Part shown: positions 1 to 12,725 of the stretch, piece after piece | How positions within the stretch are numbered: the first letter of the stretch is position 1 | Layout: each line of letters begins with the position of its first letter | NCBI RefSeq assembly: GCF_040412425.1 | Contig: NC_089744.1 | Coordinates: 34,566,599-34,630,598, forward strand | Origin: Macrobrachium rosenbergii | Lineage: Eukaryota > Arthropoda > Malacostraca > Decapoda > Palaemonidae | Reading direction: 5' to 3' | Length of the DNA: 64,000 nt | Notes under the pieces: generated by a model | Seen by the model: only the letters and a program-made list of their open reading frames with translations | What the model was told of the DNA's origin: nothing | The model's database searches: none | Program-made: the position numbers and the translations under genes

Positions 1-1062
1 AAACTGACCCTATGATTGTAAAGTGTCACAGGAAAACAATAAATAATGTTCTATAAAACTGATCCGATGATTGTAAAGTGTCACAGGAAAACAATAAATA
101 ATGTTCTAAAAACTGACCCTATGATTGTAAAGTGTCACAGGAAAACAATAAATAATGTTCTACAAAACTGACCCGATGATTGTAATGTGTCACAGGAAAA
201 AATTAATAATGTAATATTCTACAAAACTGACCCTATGATTGTAAAGTGTCATAGGAAAACAATAAATAATGTTCTATAAAACTGATTCGATGATTGTAAA
301 GTGTCACAGGAAAACAATAAATAATGTTCTACAAAACTGACCCGATGATTGTAATGTGTCACAGGAAAAAATTAATAATGTAATATTCTACAAAACTGAC
401 CCTATGATTGTAAAGTGTCACAGGAAAACAATAAATAATGTTCTATAAAACTGATCCGATGATTGTAAAGTGTCACAGGAAAACAATAAATAATGTTCTA
501 AAACTGACCCTATGATTGTAAAGTGTCACAGGAAAACAATAAATAATGTTCTACAAAACTGACCCGATGATTGTAATGTGTCACAGGAAAAAATTAATAA
601 TGTAATATTCTACAAAACTGACCCTATGATTGTAAAGTGTCACAGGAAAACAATAAATAATGTTCTATAAAACTGATCCGATGATTGTAAAGTGTCACAG
701 GAAAACAATAAATAATGTTGTATCCTATAAAACTGCCCCTATGATTGTAAGGTGTCACAGGAAAACAATAAATAATGTTATATTCTACAAAACTGACCCG
801 ATGATTGTAGTGTCACAAGAAAATAATAATGTTATATTCTACAAAATTGACCTGATGATTGTAAAATGTCACAGGAAAACAATAAACAATGTTATATTCT
901 ACAAAACTAACCAGATGATTGCAATGTGTCACAGGAAAACAATAAATAATGTTATATTCTACAAAGTTGACCCGATGACTGCAAAGTGTCACAGGAAAAA
1001 AATAATATTCTACGAAACTGACCCAATGATTGTAAAGTGTCACAAGAAAACAATAAATGATG
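1..1062. repeat. Tandem array of a 55-60 bp unit, about 19 copies
   Basis: Each unit contains an 'aaactgacccgatgattgta' type start, then 'aagtgtcacaggaaaac' and 'aataaataatgtt'. The first period is 55 bp; later units add 'atattctac' or lose a few bases. A variant with 'taatgtgtcac' and 'aaaaaattaataatg' recurs near 181, 352 and 572, so variants are arranged in blocks of three or four monomers (higher-order structure). The array runs off the left window edge. Divergence rises toward 800-1060, as expected at the edge of an array. An open frame at 660-1067 only translates the repeat and is not a gene. Confidence 0.95.
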
Positions 1063-1122
1063 AATAACGCAAGTATCTGTTTACTATTTATGTAGGAAAT
1101 AAGAGCGATAAGAGCTGTGAGA

Positions 1123-1509
1123 TCAAGTGTAAGCTCTCCAGTCAACTTCATTTATCTCTGTTATTCTAAGATCCATTTGCTCAATAACCTTCATATCTGC
1201 AATTAATTCCCTACAGAATAACAGTTTCCTTTCTCCCCAAAGTCTGTACCCACATTTACCTAAATTTCCACCAAACCAGGACTTTTTTTTCCTTTTTATA
1301 CGTCTTTCACTTTGGTAATCCTCATTTATACTGCTACAAGATCGGTCTTTGTTCAGTAACCCTTTAACTTTACTACTTTTTGCTGTTACTCTTTCTTCGT
1401 CACCCTTCCCTACCACAATCACACTCATCCTTGAAGATGCAGACTCCTCTTGTGCTTCTTCCATTGCAGAGTCGTTAACTCTAGCCCCTTTTCCGTACAG
1501 CTGCTCCAT
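1123..1509 (-). CDS. Unrecognised ORF, possible gene or transposon remnant
   Basis: This is a 128-codon open frame from ATG. The frame stays open about 14 codons further upstream ([11 protein letters not shown] before the ATG) until two stops. The product is hydrophilic and mixed in composition, unlike the low-complexity frames around it. It has an acidic/serine-rich first part ([11 protein letters not shown]), a basic cluster [10 protein letters not shown], and a Cys/Leu-rich end. I see no recognisable domain, signal peptide or reverse-transcriptase motif. It lies between a minisatellite and a (TC)n(TA)n tract. It could be an exon, a fragment of a mobile-element ORF, or chance. The protein-like composition is the only support. 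Confidence 0.28.
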   Translation of the reverse strand: MEQLYGKGARVNDSAMEEAQEESASSRMSVIVVGKGDEERVTAKSSKVKGLLNKDRSCSSINEDYQSERRIKRKKKSWFGGNLGKCGYRLWGERKLLFCRELIADMKVIEQMDLRITEINEVDWRAYT

Positions 1510-1587
1510 CTCATGCTCACTTGACTTCCTTCTTACCCAGTTGGTTGGAATTCATTAAGATTATAGCCACATACATACAAACGTATA

Positions 1588-1789
<202 letters not shown>

Positions 1790-1904
1790 GATATAATTTA
1801 CACGCTATATACATATACATATGAATGTATACATACGCACGTACACACACATATATATTCTATATATATGTATGTATGAATATGTGTATGTATATATAAT
1901 ATAT

Positions 1905-2580
1905 ATATAAACTAGCTGACCAATCCGGTGCTGCCTGGGGAAAACTAAATGACAACCAATAAACTCTCTCTTTCTCTCTCCCTTTCCCCTCTTTCACCCC
2001 CCCTAACACCCCCTCTACTCTCTCTCACTCTCTCCTTTTTCTGTTAAGATAGTTGCTTCAATTACATTGCCCAACATTTTTGACAGTATATTTCACCCCT
2101 TCTCACCCCACCTTCCTATCAGGGCTGAACTTGGACGTAGAGGGCATCGCGAGTGTCATTGTTCATCTCAGCAACCTCGAAAACTACGGATTAGACACTA
2201 ATATCTGTAGTTTTCGGTTATTTTTACATGTCACACCCTTCCCACCCCACCCCCGTTGGTGCCAGAGATGTCTAACCCCAGCCGGCGGCCCCCCCCCCTC
2301 TTCTTTTCCAGATAGTAACTCATGGTATACCGAAATGAGGTATGATAAACCCACAGAGTTAATTTACTAAGTCTACAGGCAGAAACAGCTCCATTTCAGG
2401 GAAGCCCTTCCCACCCCAACCCCTTTTGGTGCCCTTTTGTGCTAGTGATGTCTTACCCCCACAGTATTCTTTTCCAGATAGTAAGTCATCCGTATACCAA
2501 GTTTGGTTGACATTGCTCAATGTATTTCAGAGTTAGGCTGGAACACACACACATGCATTCATCCATTTTTATATATATAG
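1905..2580 (-). mobile_element. Helitron/Helentron-like non-autonomous element, copy 1
   Basis: Read on the minus strand it starts near 2580 with 'ctatatatataaaaatggat', followed by 'cattgagcaatgtcaacc' and 'ttggtatacggatgacttac'. It ends near 1911 with 'ccccaggcagcaccgg' and 'ggtcagctagtt'. The same order occurs on the plus strand at 56217-56986, which defines both ends. A TA-rich start, a GC-rich 3' hairpin-like end and 'CAGCTAG' are typical of Helentron-associated elements (known pattern; class assignment is inference). The internal part holds C-rich tracts and two related blocks around 'tggtgcc...gatgtcta/ttacccc'. No Rep/helicase coding is visible. Confidence 0.55.
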
Positions 2581-2729
2581 ATATATATGCTGTATTGTGT
2601 ATGCGTGTACAGGTAAATATGAATCAACTTGAAACAAGTTAAAACCTTCATTATTAACAATTAAAACTTCACAATCAGGAACCATTACGGTGACATTTAA
2701 ACAGCAGGTGATCAAATAAGCTGCTCTCG

Positions 2730-2730
<1 letters not shown>

Positions 2731-2761
<31 letters not shown>
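2731..2761. repeat. (TG)n microsatellite
   Basis: About 15 uninterrupted TG units. Confidence 0.95.
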
Positions 2762-2762
<1 letters not shown>

Positions 2763-3469
2763 ACCCATTTCGCTTATCGAATTCATTAGAGGAACCCCAA
2801 GGCGGCTCACAATGCAAGACAGTAGTTAACGAAGCCTGGAATCTCCAGTACGAGGAGGGACATTTGCATGCTAAATTGATTCCTAATCCAATTCCTTATC
2901 TCGGTAGTCTTGCGCTGCTCGATTACTTGAGCGGAGACTTCCGGGAGCAAAAACTTCAGTTTACACTCTCACCATTTCTCTAAAGAAAATCCGGAAGTAC
3001 AGACACGTGTTTATCAGATGGCTGAAGGCACTGTTCCCTTTCCTATGAGCAAAGTGCAATTACCGACATGAATAACAAACAGGTATGAAGGAAGTGGCAA
3101 AAGGAACGCTGGTACTATTTATTAATAAATATATCTGTGATAGCATAATATGTTTACTGCTTCTAATCTTCAATACATTAGATACCTGTCGTGCATGTGA
3201 TCTAAATGCCAAACTTGTAATAACTAACATTTATCACTTTTCTTGACAGATTGTCATTGCTAAAATACGAAAATGATTATCTAGAACTCAAAATCAGGCA
3301 GTGATACTCAAGCTCACATGTACAGAGAGACAAGGACTGCGAGTAAAAGAATGAATACGCTGAGGAAAACGAGGAAATAAAATGAAACGTGGAAAAATCC
3401 CGAGCAAAATCTCAGCAATAATCTGGTGCACCTCCAAGACGGATGAAAAGGCTCCTTGGGACCTTTGCC

Positions 3470-3474
<5 letters not shown>
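2762..3474. other. Unassigned sequence
   Basis: There is no recognisable gene or repeat family. An 83-codon frame at 2732-2983 begins inside the TG repeat and resembles no family I recognise. Confidence 0.5.

Positions 3475-3528
<54 letters not shown>
3475..3528. repeat. (GA)n microsatellite
   Basis: About 26 uninterrupted GA units. Confidence 0.97.
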
Positions 3529-3529
<1 letters not shown>

Positions 3530-3897
3530 CCAAATATACCTTTAAGATCTCCCTAAACTTTCAATCTTCCTCGCGGTTAGATGACCTCCTCTTCCATACC
3601 TGAAAGAGAGAGAAAGAGAGTTAAAACATGAAACTTTTCTTGCATGATGTACTTACTGTATATGCAGGACATTGTTTGTAACATCAAGAAATGGTAAAGA
3701 AAAATGGAATTTATAAAGCTGTTGCGATCTGGACACACTCATCTGAAATTGGATAATATTTTTAAGGAAATACTGACATCACAAACTAATGCTTTTATCG
3801 AAATGCAATATCTTAAATTTCGTCCGGTATTATACGCAGTTTGAGACTCCTAACGTACTGTCTATATGAAATTACAGTTATATTCTTATTCATATGA

Positions 3898-4811
<914 letters not shown>

Positions 4812-4822
4812 CTTACCACTAA

Positions 4823-5135
4823 CAGAATACAATAAAATATAGAATTTAGGCCTAAGTCCAAGCGCGGGAACCTATGGGGTCATTCAGCGCTGAAAGGGAA
4901 ATTGACAGAAGAAGGTCTGAAAGGTGTAACAGGAGGGAAACCTCGCAGTCGCACCATGAATCAATTGTTTGAGAGAGTGGAAAGTCAGATGGAAGACAGA
5001 GAATATGAACGAAGGTACAGTGAAAAGAATAAAAGAGGTTGCAGCTAGGGGCCGAAGGGACGCAGCAGAGAACCTTAAGTAAAGCCTGCAGTGCACCACG
5101 TGAGGTACACTGACGGAACTAACCCCCTACAGGGG
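4823..5135 (-). mobile_element. Ele-A copy 1 (retroposed ~310 bp element)
   Basis: This is a full-length copy. Landmarks in plus orientation are a 'gaatac/aata' rich end, 'tttaggcc', 'aagcgcgggaacctatggg', 'ggtgtaacaggaggg', 'gttgcagctaggggccgaag', the stem 'agtgcacc...ggtacact' and the end 'ccccctacagggg'. It is flanked by 'cttaccactaa' (4812-4822) and 'ctttccactaa' (5136-5146), an 11-bp duplication with one mismatch, which points to retroposition. The sense strand (minus) is inferred from end-truncated copies elsewhere. The minus strand has a 71-codon hydrophobic frame that is probably not functional. Confidence 0.85.
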
Positions 5136-5494
5136 CTTTCCACTAATAATCCAGTTTGTCTAGTTATTTTGTCTTAGCTACGAACAAGTGGGTGTGGCCT
5201 ACTTCATAATGCAAAACCTCGAAAAGACTAAATTAACCTGACATTTATCTACAGGATGTAGCGTCGTAATTACGAGGTCTTACGGGAATATCTTATAAAG
5301 GTCACTGTTAATAATGACTCGGTGACGTAACTGCGACGTCATATCTGGTGGGGGCGTAACGGTCAAATTTTTATATGACATTTGCGTTACGCTCCCTGAT
5401 TATGAGCCGAGAAAATCAGGAGGGCAAATCTTTCACAACTTTATTTCGTAAACGGAATCTCCACCTATCAGCAAAATTTAGTGTCCATTCCACT

Positions 5495-5845
5495 GCCACT
5501 TCAAGCTGAAATGAGCAATTCTACTCACCCTTACAATGGGAAATGGCGATTCCACTCACCCTTTCGTTTGGACATAGCAATTCTGTCCACCCTGGCAATT
5601 GATAATACCAATTCTAACCATCCTCAAAATTGCAAATAATTCTCATCCTTGGAGCATGAAATGACAACTGAACTCATACTTGGAATCGCAAAGAGCAACT
5701 TCGGTCAACCTTGAAACTGAAGATTGAGAGTCCACACACCCTAAGTAACAAAAATAAAAAAAGTAAAAAAACAGCAACTCAATTCACCCTTGGAGCTGAA
5801 AATAGCAATTCTACTCACCAGTGGCATTAAAAACGGTAATGCTAT
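5495..5845. repeat. Decayed tandem array of ~35-40 bp units (left part)
   Basis: Recurring but diverged phrases 'gcaattctactcaccctt' and 'ggaattgaaaatagcaa' occur about nine times at roughly 35-40 bp spacing. The same phrases return at 6765-7062 and 7392-7460, so this is one old array interrupted by later insertions. Confidence 0.7.
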
Positions 5846-5922
5846 AAAACATTCACAAAATCGTGATTCAGCATTTGTCCATTAAAAAACCAGTTATATC
5901 AATAAATTTTATTACTGACAAA

Positions 5923-6236
5923 CAGAATAGAACCGAATATCAAATTTAGGTCAAAGGCCAAGCGCTGGGTGACCTATGAGGTCATTCAGCGATGAAACGG
6001 AAATTGAGAGTAAAAATATTTGAAAGGTGTAACTGGAGGAAAACCTGCAGTTGCCCTAAGAAACAATTATTAGGAGAGGGTGGAAATTAAGATGGAAGAA
6101 AGAGAATATGAACGGAGGTACAGTAAAAGGAATGAAAGGGTTGCAACAAGCGGCCGAAAGGAAGCTGCAAAGAACCTTAAGTAATGCGTACAGTGTACCG
6201 CACGAGGTGCACTGAGGGCACTACCACTCGACGGGG
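5923..6236 (-). mobile_element. Ele-A copy 2
   Basis: Full-length. It is flanked by 'attactgacaaa' (5911-5922) and 'attactgagaaa' (6237-6248), a 12-bp duplication with one mismatch. The hairpin region reads 'agtgtaccgcacgaggtgcact', and the end 'actcgacgggg' is slightly degraded. It lies inside the decayed tandem array and is therefore younger than it. Confidence 0.85.
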
Positions 6237-6257
6237 ATTACTGAGAAAGGCTGAACA

Positions 6258-6316
6258 AAAAAGACTTTCGAACACGTGAACAGTGTTCGTCGTCAGTGCT
6301 GACGCTAGAAAATAAC
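6258..6316. repeat. Half of a fold-back element related to 51283-51485
   Basis: 'gactttcgaacacgtgaaca' then 'gtgttcgtcgtcagtgctga' resembles one arm of the palindrome at 51.3-51.5 kb ('gactttcgaacacttgaacg', 'gtgttcctcatcagtgttaa'). The second arm is not seen here. Confidence 0.55.
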
Positions 6317-6764
6317 ATGATGATGAGTAATTGGGCAGTTCTTCTTAGGTAGAGTTAAAAACTGTTGGAGAAGCTAACGACCTAACGCCGAGGTACAAGT
6401 TTGGGCGGCTGGAGGTAGTTCCACATTCTAGTGCTGGTTGCGCCAATTTCTTTGGCCTCCTAACTTGTGATGCTGCAGCTGCATTTATCCTGTTTACAAC
6501 TGCCTGTGGAAAGAGCCCAATCCTTTCCCTTACTGTTCTTTTTTAGCGTTAACATTAAGGAACACCGTTCAAGAGATACAAAGTCTTTATTTTCAATTTT
6601 CAGCTTTTGCCAATTATATGATTTACTGACGCAATTTTGGCTTTTTGATGAACAAAAATAGTAATTTCGTACTTCACATTCTTTTCTGAAAACATCAATT
6701 CCACTTTCCATCACAATGAAAAGTACGAGCTCTACGCACTGACTTCAAGATAGTATACAACACG

Positions 6765-7062
6765 CTCCTGGGATTGAAAAGGTTACTCCCCTCTACCCTG
6801 GAATTTAAAATTGCAACTACACGCTCGGAACTGAAAATTGCAGCTCCCCTTAACTCTGGAATTGAAAATAACTCCCCGTACTCCTTGGAAATAGCAACTT
6901 TCCTTATTCCTGGAACTGAAAATGGCAACGCCTCTTAACCCTGCCATTAAGAATAACTCCAGTCCTTTGAATAACAAAAATAACAACAAACGCATCACAC
7001 TAACGTTACTGAAAATAGTAACGTCAAACCCGTTTGGAATAAGAAAACAAATTTCAACTTCC
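6765..7062. repeat. Decayed tandem array (right part)
   Basis: Repeated phrases such as 'ctggaattgaaaa', 'ggaactgaaaattgcagctc' and 'ggaactgaaaatggcaac' alternate with 'ctcccctta' blocks, at about 35-40 bp. It continues after Ele-A copy 3 at 7392-7460 ('ccggaattgaaagcagcaat'). Confidence 0.7.
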
Positions 7063-7077
7063 CTAACCTCTGGAATT

Positions 7078-7388
7078 CCCCGTAGGGAGTTACTGCCGTC
7101 AGTCAATGCACCTCATGCAGTGTACTATAGGTATTACTTGAGGTTCTTTGCAGCGTTCCTTCGGCGCTAGCTGCAGTTCCTTTCATTCCTTTTACTGTAC
7201 CTTCGTTCATATTTTCTTTGTCCCATTTGACTTTCCACCATCTCCAAACAACTGATTCATAGTGCAGTTGCGAAGTTTTCCACCTGTTACACCTTTCAAA
7301 TCTTTTTACTGTCAATTTCCGTTTCAGCGCTGAATGGCCTCTCACAGGTTCCAGCGCTTGGCCTTTGGCCTAAATTCTATATTCTGTT
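7078..7388 (+). mobile_element. Ele-A copy 3, the only copy in this orientation
   Basis: Full-length, inverted relative to the other 12 copies. It starts 'ccccgtagggag', then the hairpin 'atgcacctcatgcagtgtact', and ends 'cctaaattctatattctgtt'. It is flanked by 'ctaacctctggaatt' (7063-7077) and 'ctaacctccggaatt' (7389-7403), a 15-bp duplication with one mismatch. The duplicated target is itself a unit of the old tandem array. Confidence 0.87.
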
Positions 7389-7403
7389 CTAACCTCCGGA
7401 ATT

Positions 7404-8366
7404 GAAAGCAGCAATTCCCGTACCCCTCTGAAAAGAGCAAAACCTTCTGCCCTTGAAATGAATAAAAATAGATCAATTTAAACGTAAAATTTAACTCGAA
7501 CCTTAGCACCTACTTCACGTCTATTTGACGTCAATATTCAGCTCCAAATATATCGAATCTAAAACTATTACCAACTTCTTTCAGCCAAATACATTAATGG
7601 GAGGTGCTACGCTTACAGACAGTGTCAGACAAAAAGAAAAATTGCCTGAGCAGTCAAGACTGTTTGCATTGCCGATCTCCTTTGTGGCATATGTCGATCA
7701 TAAATATTTACCTATTGATTGCTGAGGGAGGAAACGTTAACGATGAAAGTATATTTTTTTTAATTCTACACATTTGAAAGGAGTGACGCATGGGAGCAGA
7801 CAAGTAAATTGACTGACGGGCAACAACAAAAAAAACTATTGATTATCAAGTACAAATAAAACTCAAAAGAAACAAACAATTCTATTGATCATCAAGTACA
7901 AATAAAATACAAAACATACTATTTATCATCTAATAACAGAACCACCAATAAAAAAAAAGGGTGGGCTAAGAAAACATAGAGACAGAAAAAATAAAGCAAC
8001 GGTTATTTTTAAAGACTACATATTGCAAGTCCACAGATCACCAACTCCTAAAAAAATACATAACAAACCAATAGAAAACTAAAACGAAAGAAACTGCAAG
8101 AATATAAAACCATGTAAAGCAAACACTCACACAAGCACAAACACACACACAAACACACCGTCCGTCTTTTACCGCTTGTGGAAGCACTCCAACTTCGTTG
8201 TTAGCACTGAGTCTATTATCAGGAAGCACATTTGTTGGTGCGGACTGGGTTCGTTAACCAGGAGCAAAGAGGCGGCGATGAAATATGTACAAAGTCAACA
8301 TTCGCCCTTGATGATGCGCGAAGGGCTGCCAAAAGAGAACAATCAAGTTTTGGCAGGGAAAGGGGG
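7404..8366. other. Unassigned sequence left of the minisatellite
   Basis: The first ~60 bp belong to the decayed array. The rest is AT-rich with A-runs, and 'attgatcatcaagtacaaataaaa' type phrases repeat near 7838 and 7885. A short (CA)n stretch lies near 8125-8157. No gene recognised. Confidence 0.5.
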
Positions 8367-11300
8367 ACGCCCAATGGATGGAATACCACCCAGTGACGCT
8401 CAATGGATGGGATACCACCCAGTGACACCCAGTGGATGGGATATCACCCAGTGACAGCCAATGGATGGGATACCACCTAGTGACACCCAATGGTTGGGAT
8501 ACCAATTGGATGGGATACCACCCAGGGACACCCAATGGATGGGATACCAACCAGTGACACCCAATGGATGGGATACCACCCAGTGACACCCAATGGATGG
8601 GAGACCACCCGGTGACACCCAATGGATGGGAAACCACCCAGTGACACCCAATGGATGGAAAACCACCCAGTGACACCCAATGGATGGGATACCACCCAGT
8701 GACGCCCAATGGATGGGATACCACCCAGTGACGCCCAATGGATGGGATACCAACCAGTGACACCCAATGGATGGGAAACCACCCAGTGACACCCAATAGA
8801 TGGGAAACCACCCAGTGACACCCAATGGATGGGATACCACCCAGTGACGCCCGATGGATGGGATACACCCAATGGATGGGATACCATCCAGTGATGACCA
8901 ATGGATGGGATACACCCAATGCATGGGATACCACCCAGTGACACTAAATGGATGGAAAACCACCCAGTGACACCCAGTGGATGGGAAACCACCCAGTGAC
9001 AACCAATGGATGGGATACCAACCAGTGACACCCAATGGATGGGATACCAACCAGTGACACCCAATGGATGGCATACCACCCAGCGACGCCCAATGGATGG
9101 GATACCACCCAGTGACACCCAATGGATGGGAAACCACCCAGTGACACCCAATGGATGGGAAACCACCCACTGACACTCAATGGATGGGAAACTACCCACT
9201 GCCACCCAATGGATGGGATACCAACCAGTGACACCCAATGGATGGGAAACCACCCAGTGACACCCAATGGATGGGATACCACCCACTGACACCCAATGGA
9301 TGGGATACCACCCACTGACACCCATGGATGGGAAACCACCCAGTGACACCTAATGGATGGGATACCAACCAGTGACAGCCAATGGATGGGATACCAACCA
9401 GTGACACCCAATGGATGGGAAACCATCCAGTGACACCCAATGGATGGGATACCAACCAGTGACACCCAATGGATGGGAAACCACCAACTGACACCCAATG
9501 GATGGGAAACCACCCAGTGACACCTAATGGATGGGAAACCACCCAGTGACACCCAATGGATGGGATACCAACCAGTGACACCCAATGGATGGCATACCAA
9601 CCAGTGACACCCAATGAATGGGATACCAACCAGTGACACCTAATGGATGGGATACCAACCAGTGACACCCAATGGATGGGATACCAACCAGTGACACCCA
9701 ATGGATGGGATACCAACCAGTGACACCCAATGGATGGGAAACCACCCACTGACACCTAATGGATGGGAAACCACCCAGTGACACCTAATTGATGGGATAC
9801 CAACCAGTGACACCCAATGGATGGGAAACCACCCACTGACACCTAATGGATGGGATACCAACCAGTGACACCCAATGGATGGGAAACCACCCACTGACAC
9901 CTAATGGATGGGAAACCACCCAGTGACACCCAATGGATGGGAAACCACCCAGTGACACCCAATGGATGGGAAACCACCCAGTGACACCCAATGGATGGGA
10001 AACCACCCACTGACACCCAATGGATGGGAAACCACCCAGTGACACCCAATGGATGGGAAACCAACCAGTGACACCCAATGGATGGGAAACCACCCAGTGA
10101 CACCCAATGGATGGGATACCAACCAGTGACACCCAATGGATGGGAAACCACCCACTGACACCTAATGGATGGGAAACCACCCAGTGACACCTAATTGATG
10201 GGATACCAACCAGTGACACCCAATGGATGGGAAACCACCCAGTGACACCCAATGGATGGGATACCAACCAGTGACACCCAATGGATGGGAAACCACCCAG
10301 TGACACCTAATGGATGGGAAACCACCCAGTGACACCTAATGGATGGGATACCAACCAGTGACACCCAATGGATGGCATACCAACCAGTGACACCTAATGG
10401 ATGGGAAACCACCCAGTGACACCTAATGGATGGGAAACCACCCAATGGCACCTAATGTATGGGAAACCACCCAGTGACACCTAATGGATGGGAAACCACC
10501 CAGTGACACCCAATGGATGGGAAACCACCCAGTGACACCCAATGGATGGGATACCAACCAGTGACACCCAATGGATGGGAAACCACCCAGTGACACCTAA
10601 TGGATGGGATACCAACCAGTGACACCCAATGGATGGGAAACCACCCAGTGACACCCAATGGATGGGATACCAACCAGTGACACAAAATGGATGGGAAACC
10701 ACCCAGTGACACCCAATGGATGGGATACCAACCAGTGACACAAAATGGATGGGAAACCACCCAGTGACACCCAATGGATGGGATACCAACCAGTGACACA
10801 AAATGGATGGGAAACCACCCAGTGACACCCAATGGATGGGATACCAACCAGTGACACCCAATGGATGGGAAACCAACCAGTGACACCTAATGGATGGGAA
10901 ACCACCCAGTGACACCCAATGGATGGGAAACCACCCAATGACACCTAATGGAAGGGAAACCACCCAGTGACACCCAATGGATGGGATACCAACCAGTGAC
11001 ACCCAATGGATGGGAAACCACCCAGTGACACCTAATGGATGGGATACCAACCAGTGACACCCAATGGATGGGAAACCACCCAGTGACACCTAATGGATGG
11101 GATACCAACCAGTGACACAAAATGGATGGGAAACCACCCAGTGACACCCAATGGATGGGAAACCACCCAATGGCACCTAATGTATGGGAAACCACCCAGT
11201 GACACCCAATGGATGGGATACCAACCAGTGACACCCAATGGATGGGAAACCACCCAATGACACCCAATGGATGGGAAACCACCCAGTGACACCCAATGGA

Positions 11301-12163
11301 TGGGATACCACCCAGTGACACCCAATGGATGGAAAACCACCCAGTGACACCTAATGGATGGGAAACCACCCAGTGACACCCAATGGATGGGATACCAACC
11401 AGTGACACCCAATGGATGGGAAACCACCCAATGACACCCAATGGATGGGATACCAACCAGTGACACAAAATGGATGGGATACGAACCAGTAACAGCCAAT
11501 GGATGGGAAACCACCCAGTGACACCCAATGGATGGGATACCTCCCAGTGACACCCAAAGGATGGGAAACCACCCAGTGACACCTAATGGATGGGATACCT
11601 CCCAGTGACACCCAAAGGATGGGAAACCACCCAGTGACACCCAAAGGATGGGAAACCACCCAGTGACACCCAATGGATGGGATACCAACCAGTGACACCC
11701 AATGGATGGGATACGAACCAGTAACACCCAATGGATGTGAAACCACCCAGTGACACCCAATGGATGGGATACCTCCCAGTGACACCCAAAGGATGGGAAA
11801 CCACCCAGTGACGCCCAATGGATGGGATACCTCCCAGTGACACCCAATGGATGGGATACCACCCAGTGACACCCAATGGATGGGATACCTCCCAGTGATA
11901 CCCAATGGATGGGATACCACCCAGTGACGGCCAATAGATGGGATACACCCAATGGATGGAATACCACCCACTGACACCCAATGTATGGGAAACCACCCAG
12001 TGACGCCCAATGGATAGGAAACCAACCAGTGACACCCAATGGATAGGAAACCACCCAACCACCCATTGACACCCAATGGATGGGATACCACCCAGTGACG
12101 CCCAATGGATGGGATACCACCCAGTGACATCCAATGGATGGGAAACCACCCAGTGGCACCCAT
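8367..12163. repeat. 29-bp minisatellite, about 130 units
   Basis: The unit is 29 bp, built from 'accacccagtgacaccc' plus 'aatggatgggat'. Two main variants alternate through the middle: 'gggataccaacc' and 'gggaaaccaccc'. Minor variants are 'cacctaatgg', 'cacaaaatgg', 'cacccaaagg' and 'cgcccaatgg', often in runs. The minus strand is open for hundreds of codons because the unit has no stop on that strand. Since 29 is not a multiple of 3, every frame reads all three phases and gives the same 29-residue cycle (WVVSHPLGVTGW, YPIHW, FPSIGCHW). Frames break mainly at 'cacctaat' units, whose complement contains TAG. These frames are not taken as genes. Confidence 0.98.
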
Positions 12164-12399
12164 GACTCGGGGTTTTACGATGGGGTGCGGGTATAATTTA
12201 TGGGGATGATTATCATAATAATTACTGAGCATCGAAAAACGGGTTCTGAAATTCTTTGATGAATCCAAAAAGTAAGTTTCTCTGATGTATATTACCCGGA
12301 AAATCTGTAAAAACTTCAATATACTATGGACGGCTGGAAACTCAGGTACACTGTTACGTACCATAACTTTACTAAACAAAATTTTTAAAACAATTAATG

Positions 12400-12705
12400 G
12401 AATAGAATACAAAATTTAGGCCAAAACCCTAGCGTTAGGACCTATGCGGTCATTCAGCGTTAAAACTCAAACTGACAGTTAAAAGGGTTTCAAAGGCGTA
12501 ACAGGAGGATAACCTCGCAGTTGCATCATGCAACAACTGTTAGGAGACAGAGGAAAGTAAGATGGAAGAAGATAATATGAACGGCAGTACAGCACAAGGA
12601 ATGAAAAGGGTTGCAGCTAGGGGCCGAAGGGACGCTGCAAAGAACCTTAAGTAATGCCTCTAGTGCACCGTATGAGGTGCACTCATGGTACCATCCCCTA
12701 CCGGG
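12400..12705 (-). mobile_element. Ele-A copy 4
   Basis: Full-length. It is flanked by 'tttttaaaacaattaatg' (12382-12399) and 'tttttataaagcaattaatg' (12706-12725), a duplication of about 18 bp. The hairpin reads 'agtgcaccgtatgaggtgcact', and the end is 'cccctaccggg'. Confidence 0.87.
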
Positions 12706-12725
12706 TTTTTATAAAGCAATTAATG

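Noticed and set aside
660..1151. ORFs of 112-135 codons on both strands
   Set aside because: Translations of the 55-60 bp tandem array with the same degenerate motif repeated; no independent coding signal.
4823..5135. Ele-A as a MITE (DNA transposon)
   Set aside because: The ends are not inverted repeats of each other, and flanking duplications are 11-18 bp and variable, unlike fixed-length MITE duplications.
8367..12163. CRISPR-like array (29-bp repeats)
   Set aside because: There are no unique spacers between repeats; units are directly contiguous. The sequence context is eukaryotic.
8254..12412. Many overlapping minus-strand ORFs of 86-375 codons
   Set aside because: They are the 29-bp minisatellite read in all frames. 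A stop-free unit whose length is not a multiple of three is automatically open in every frame.
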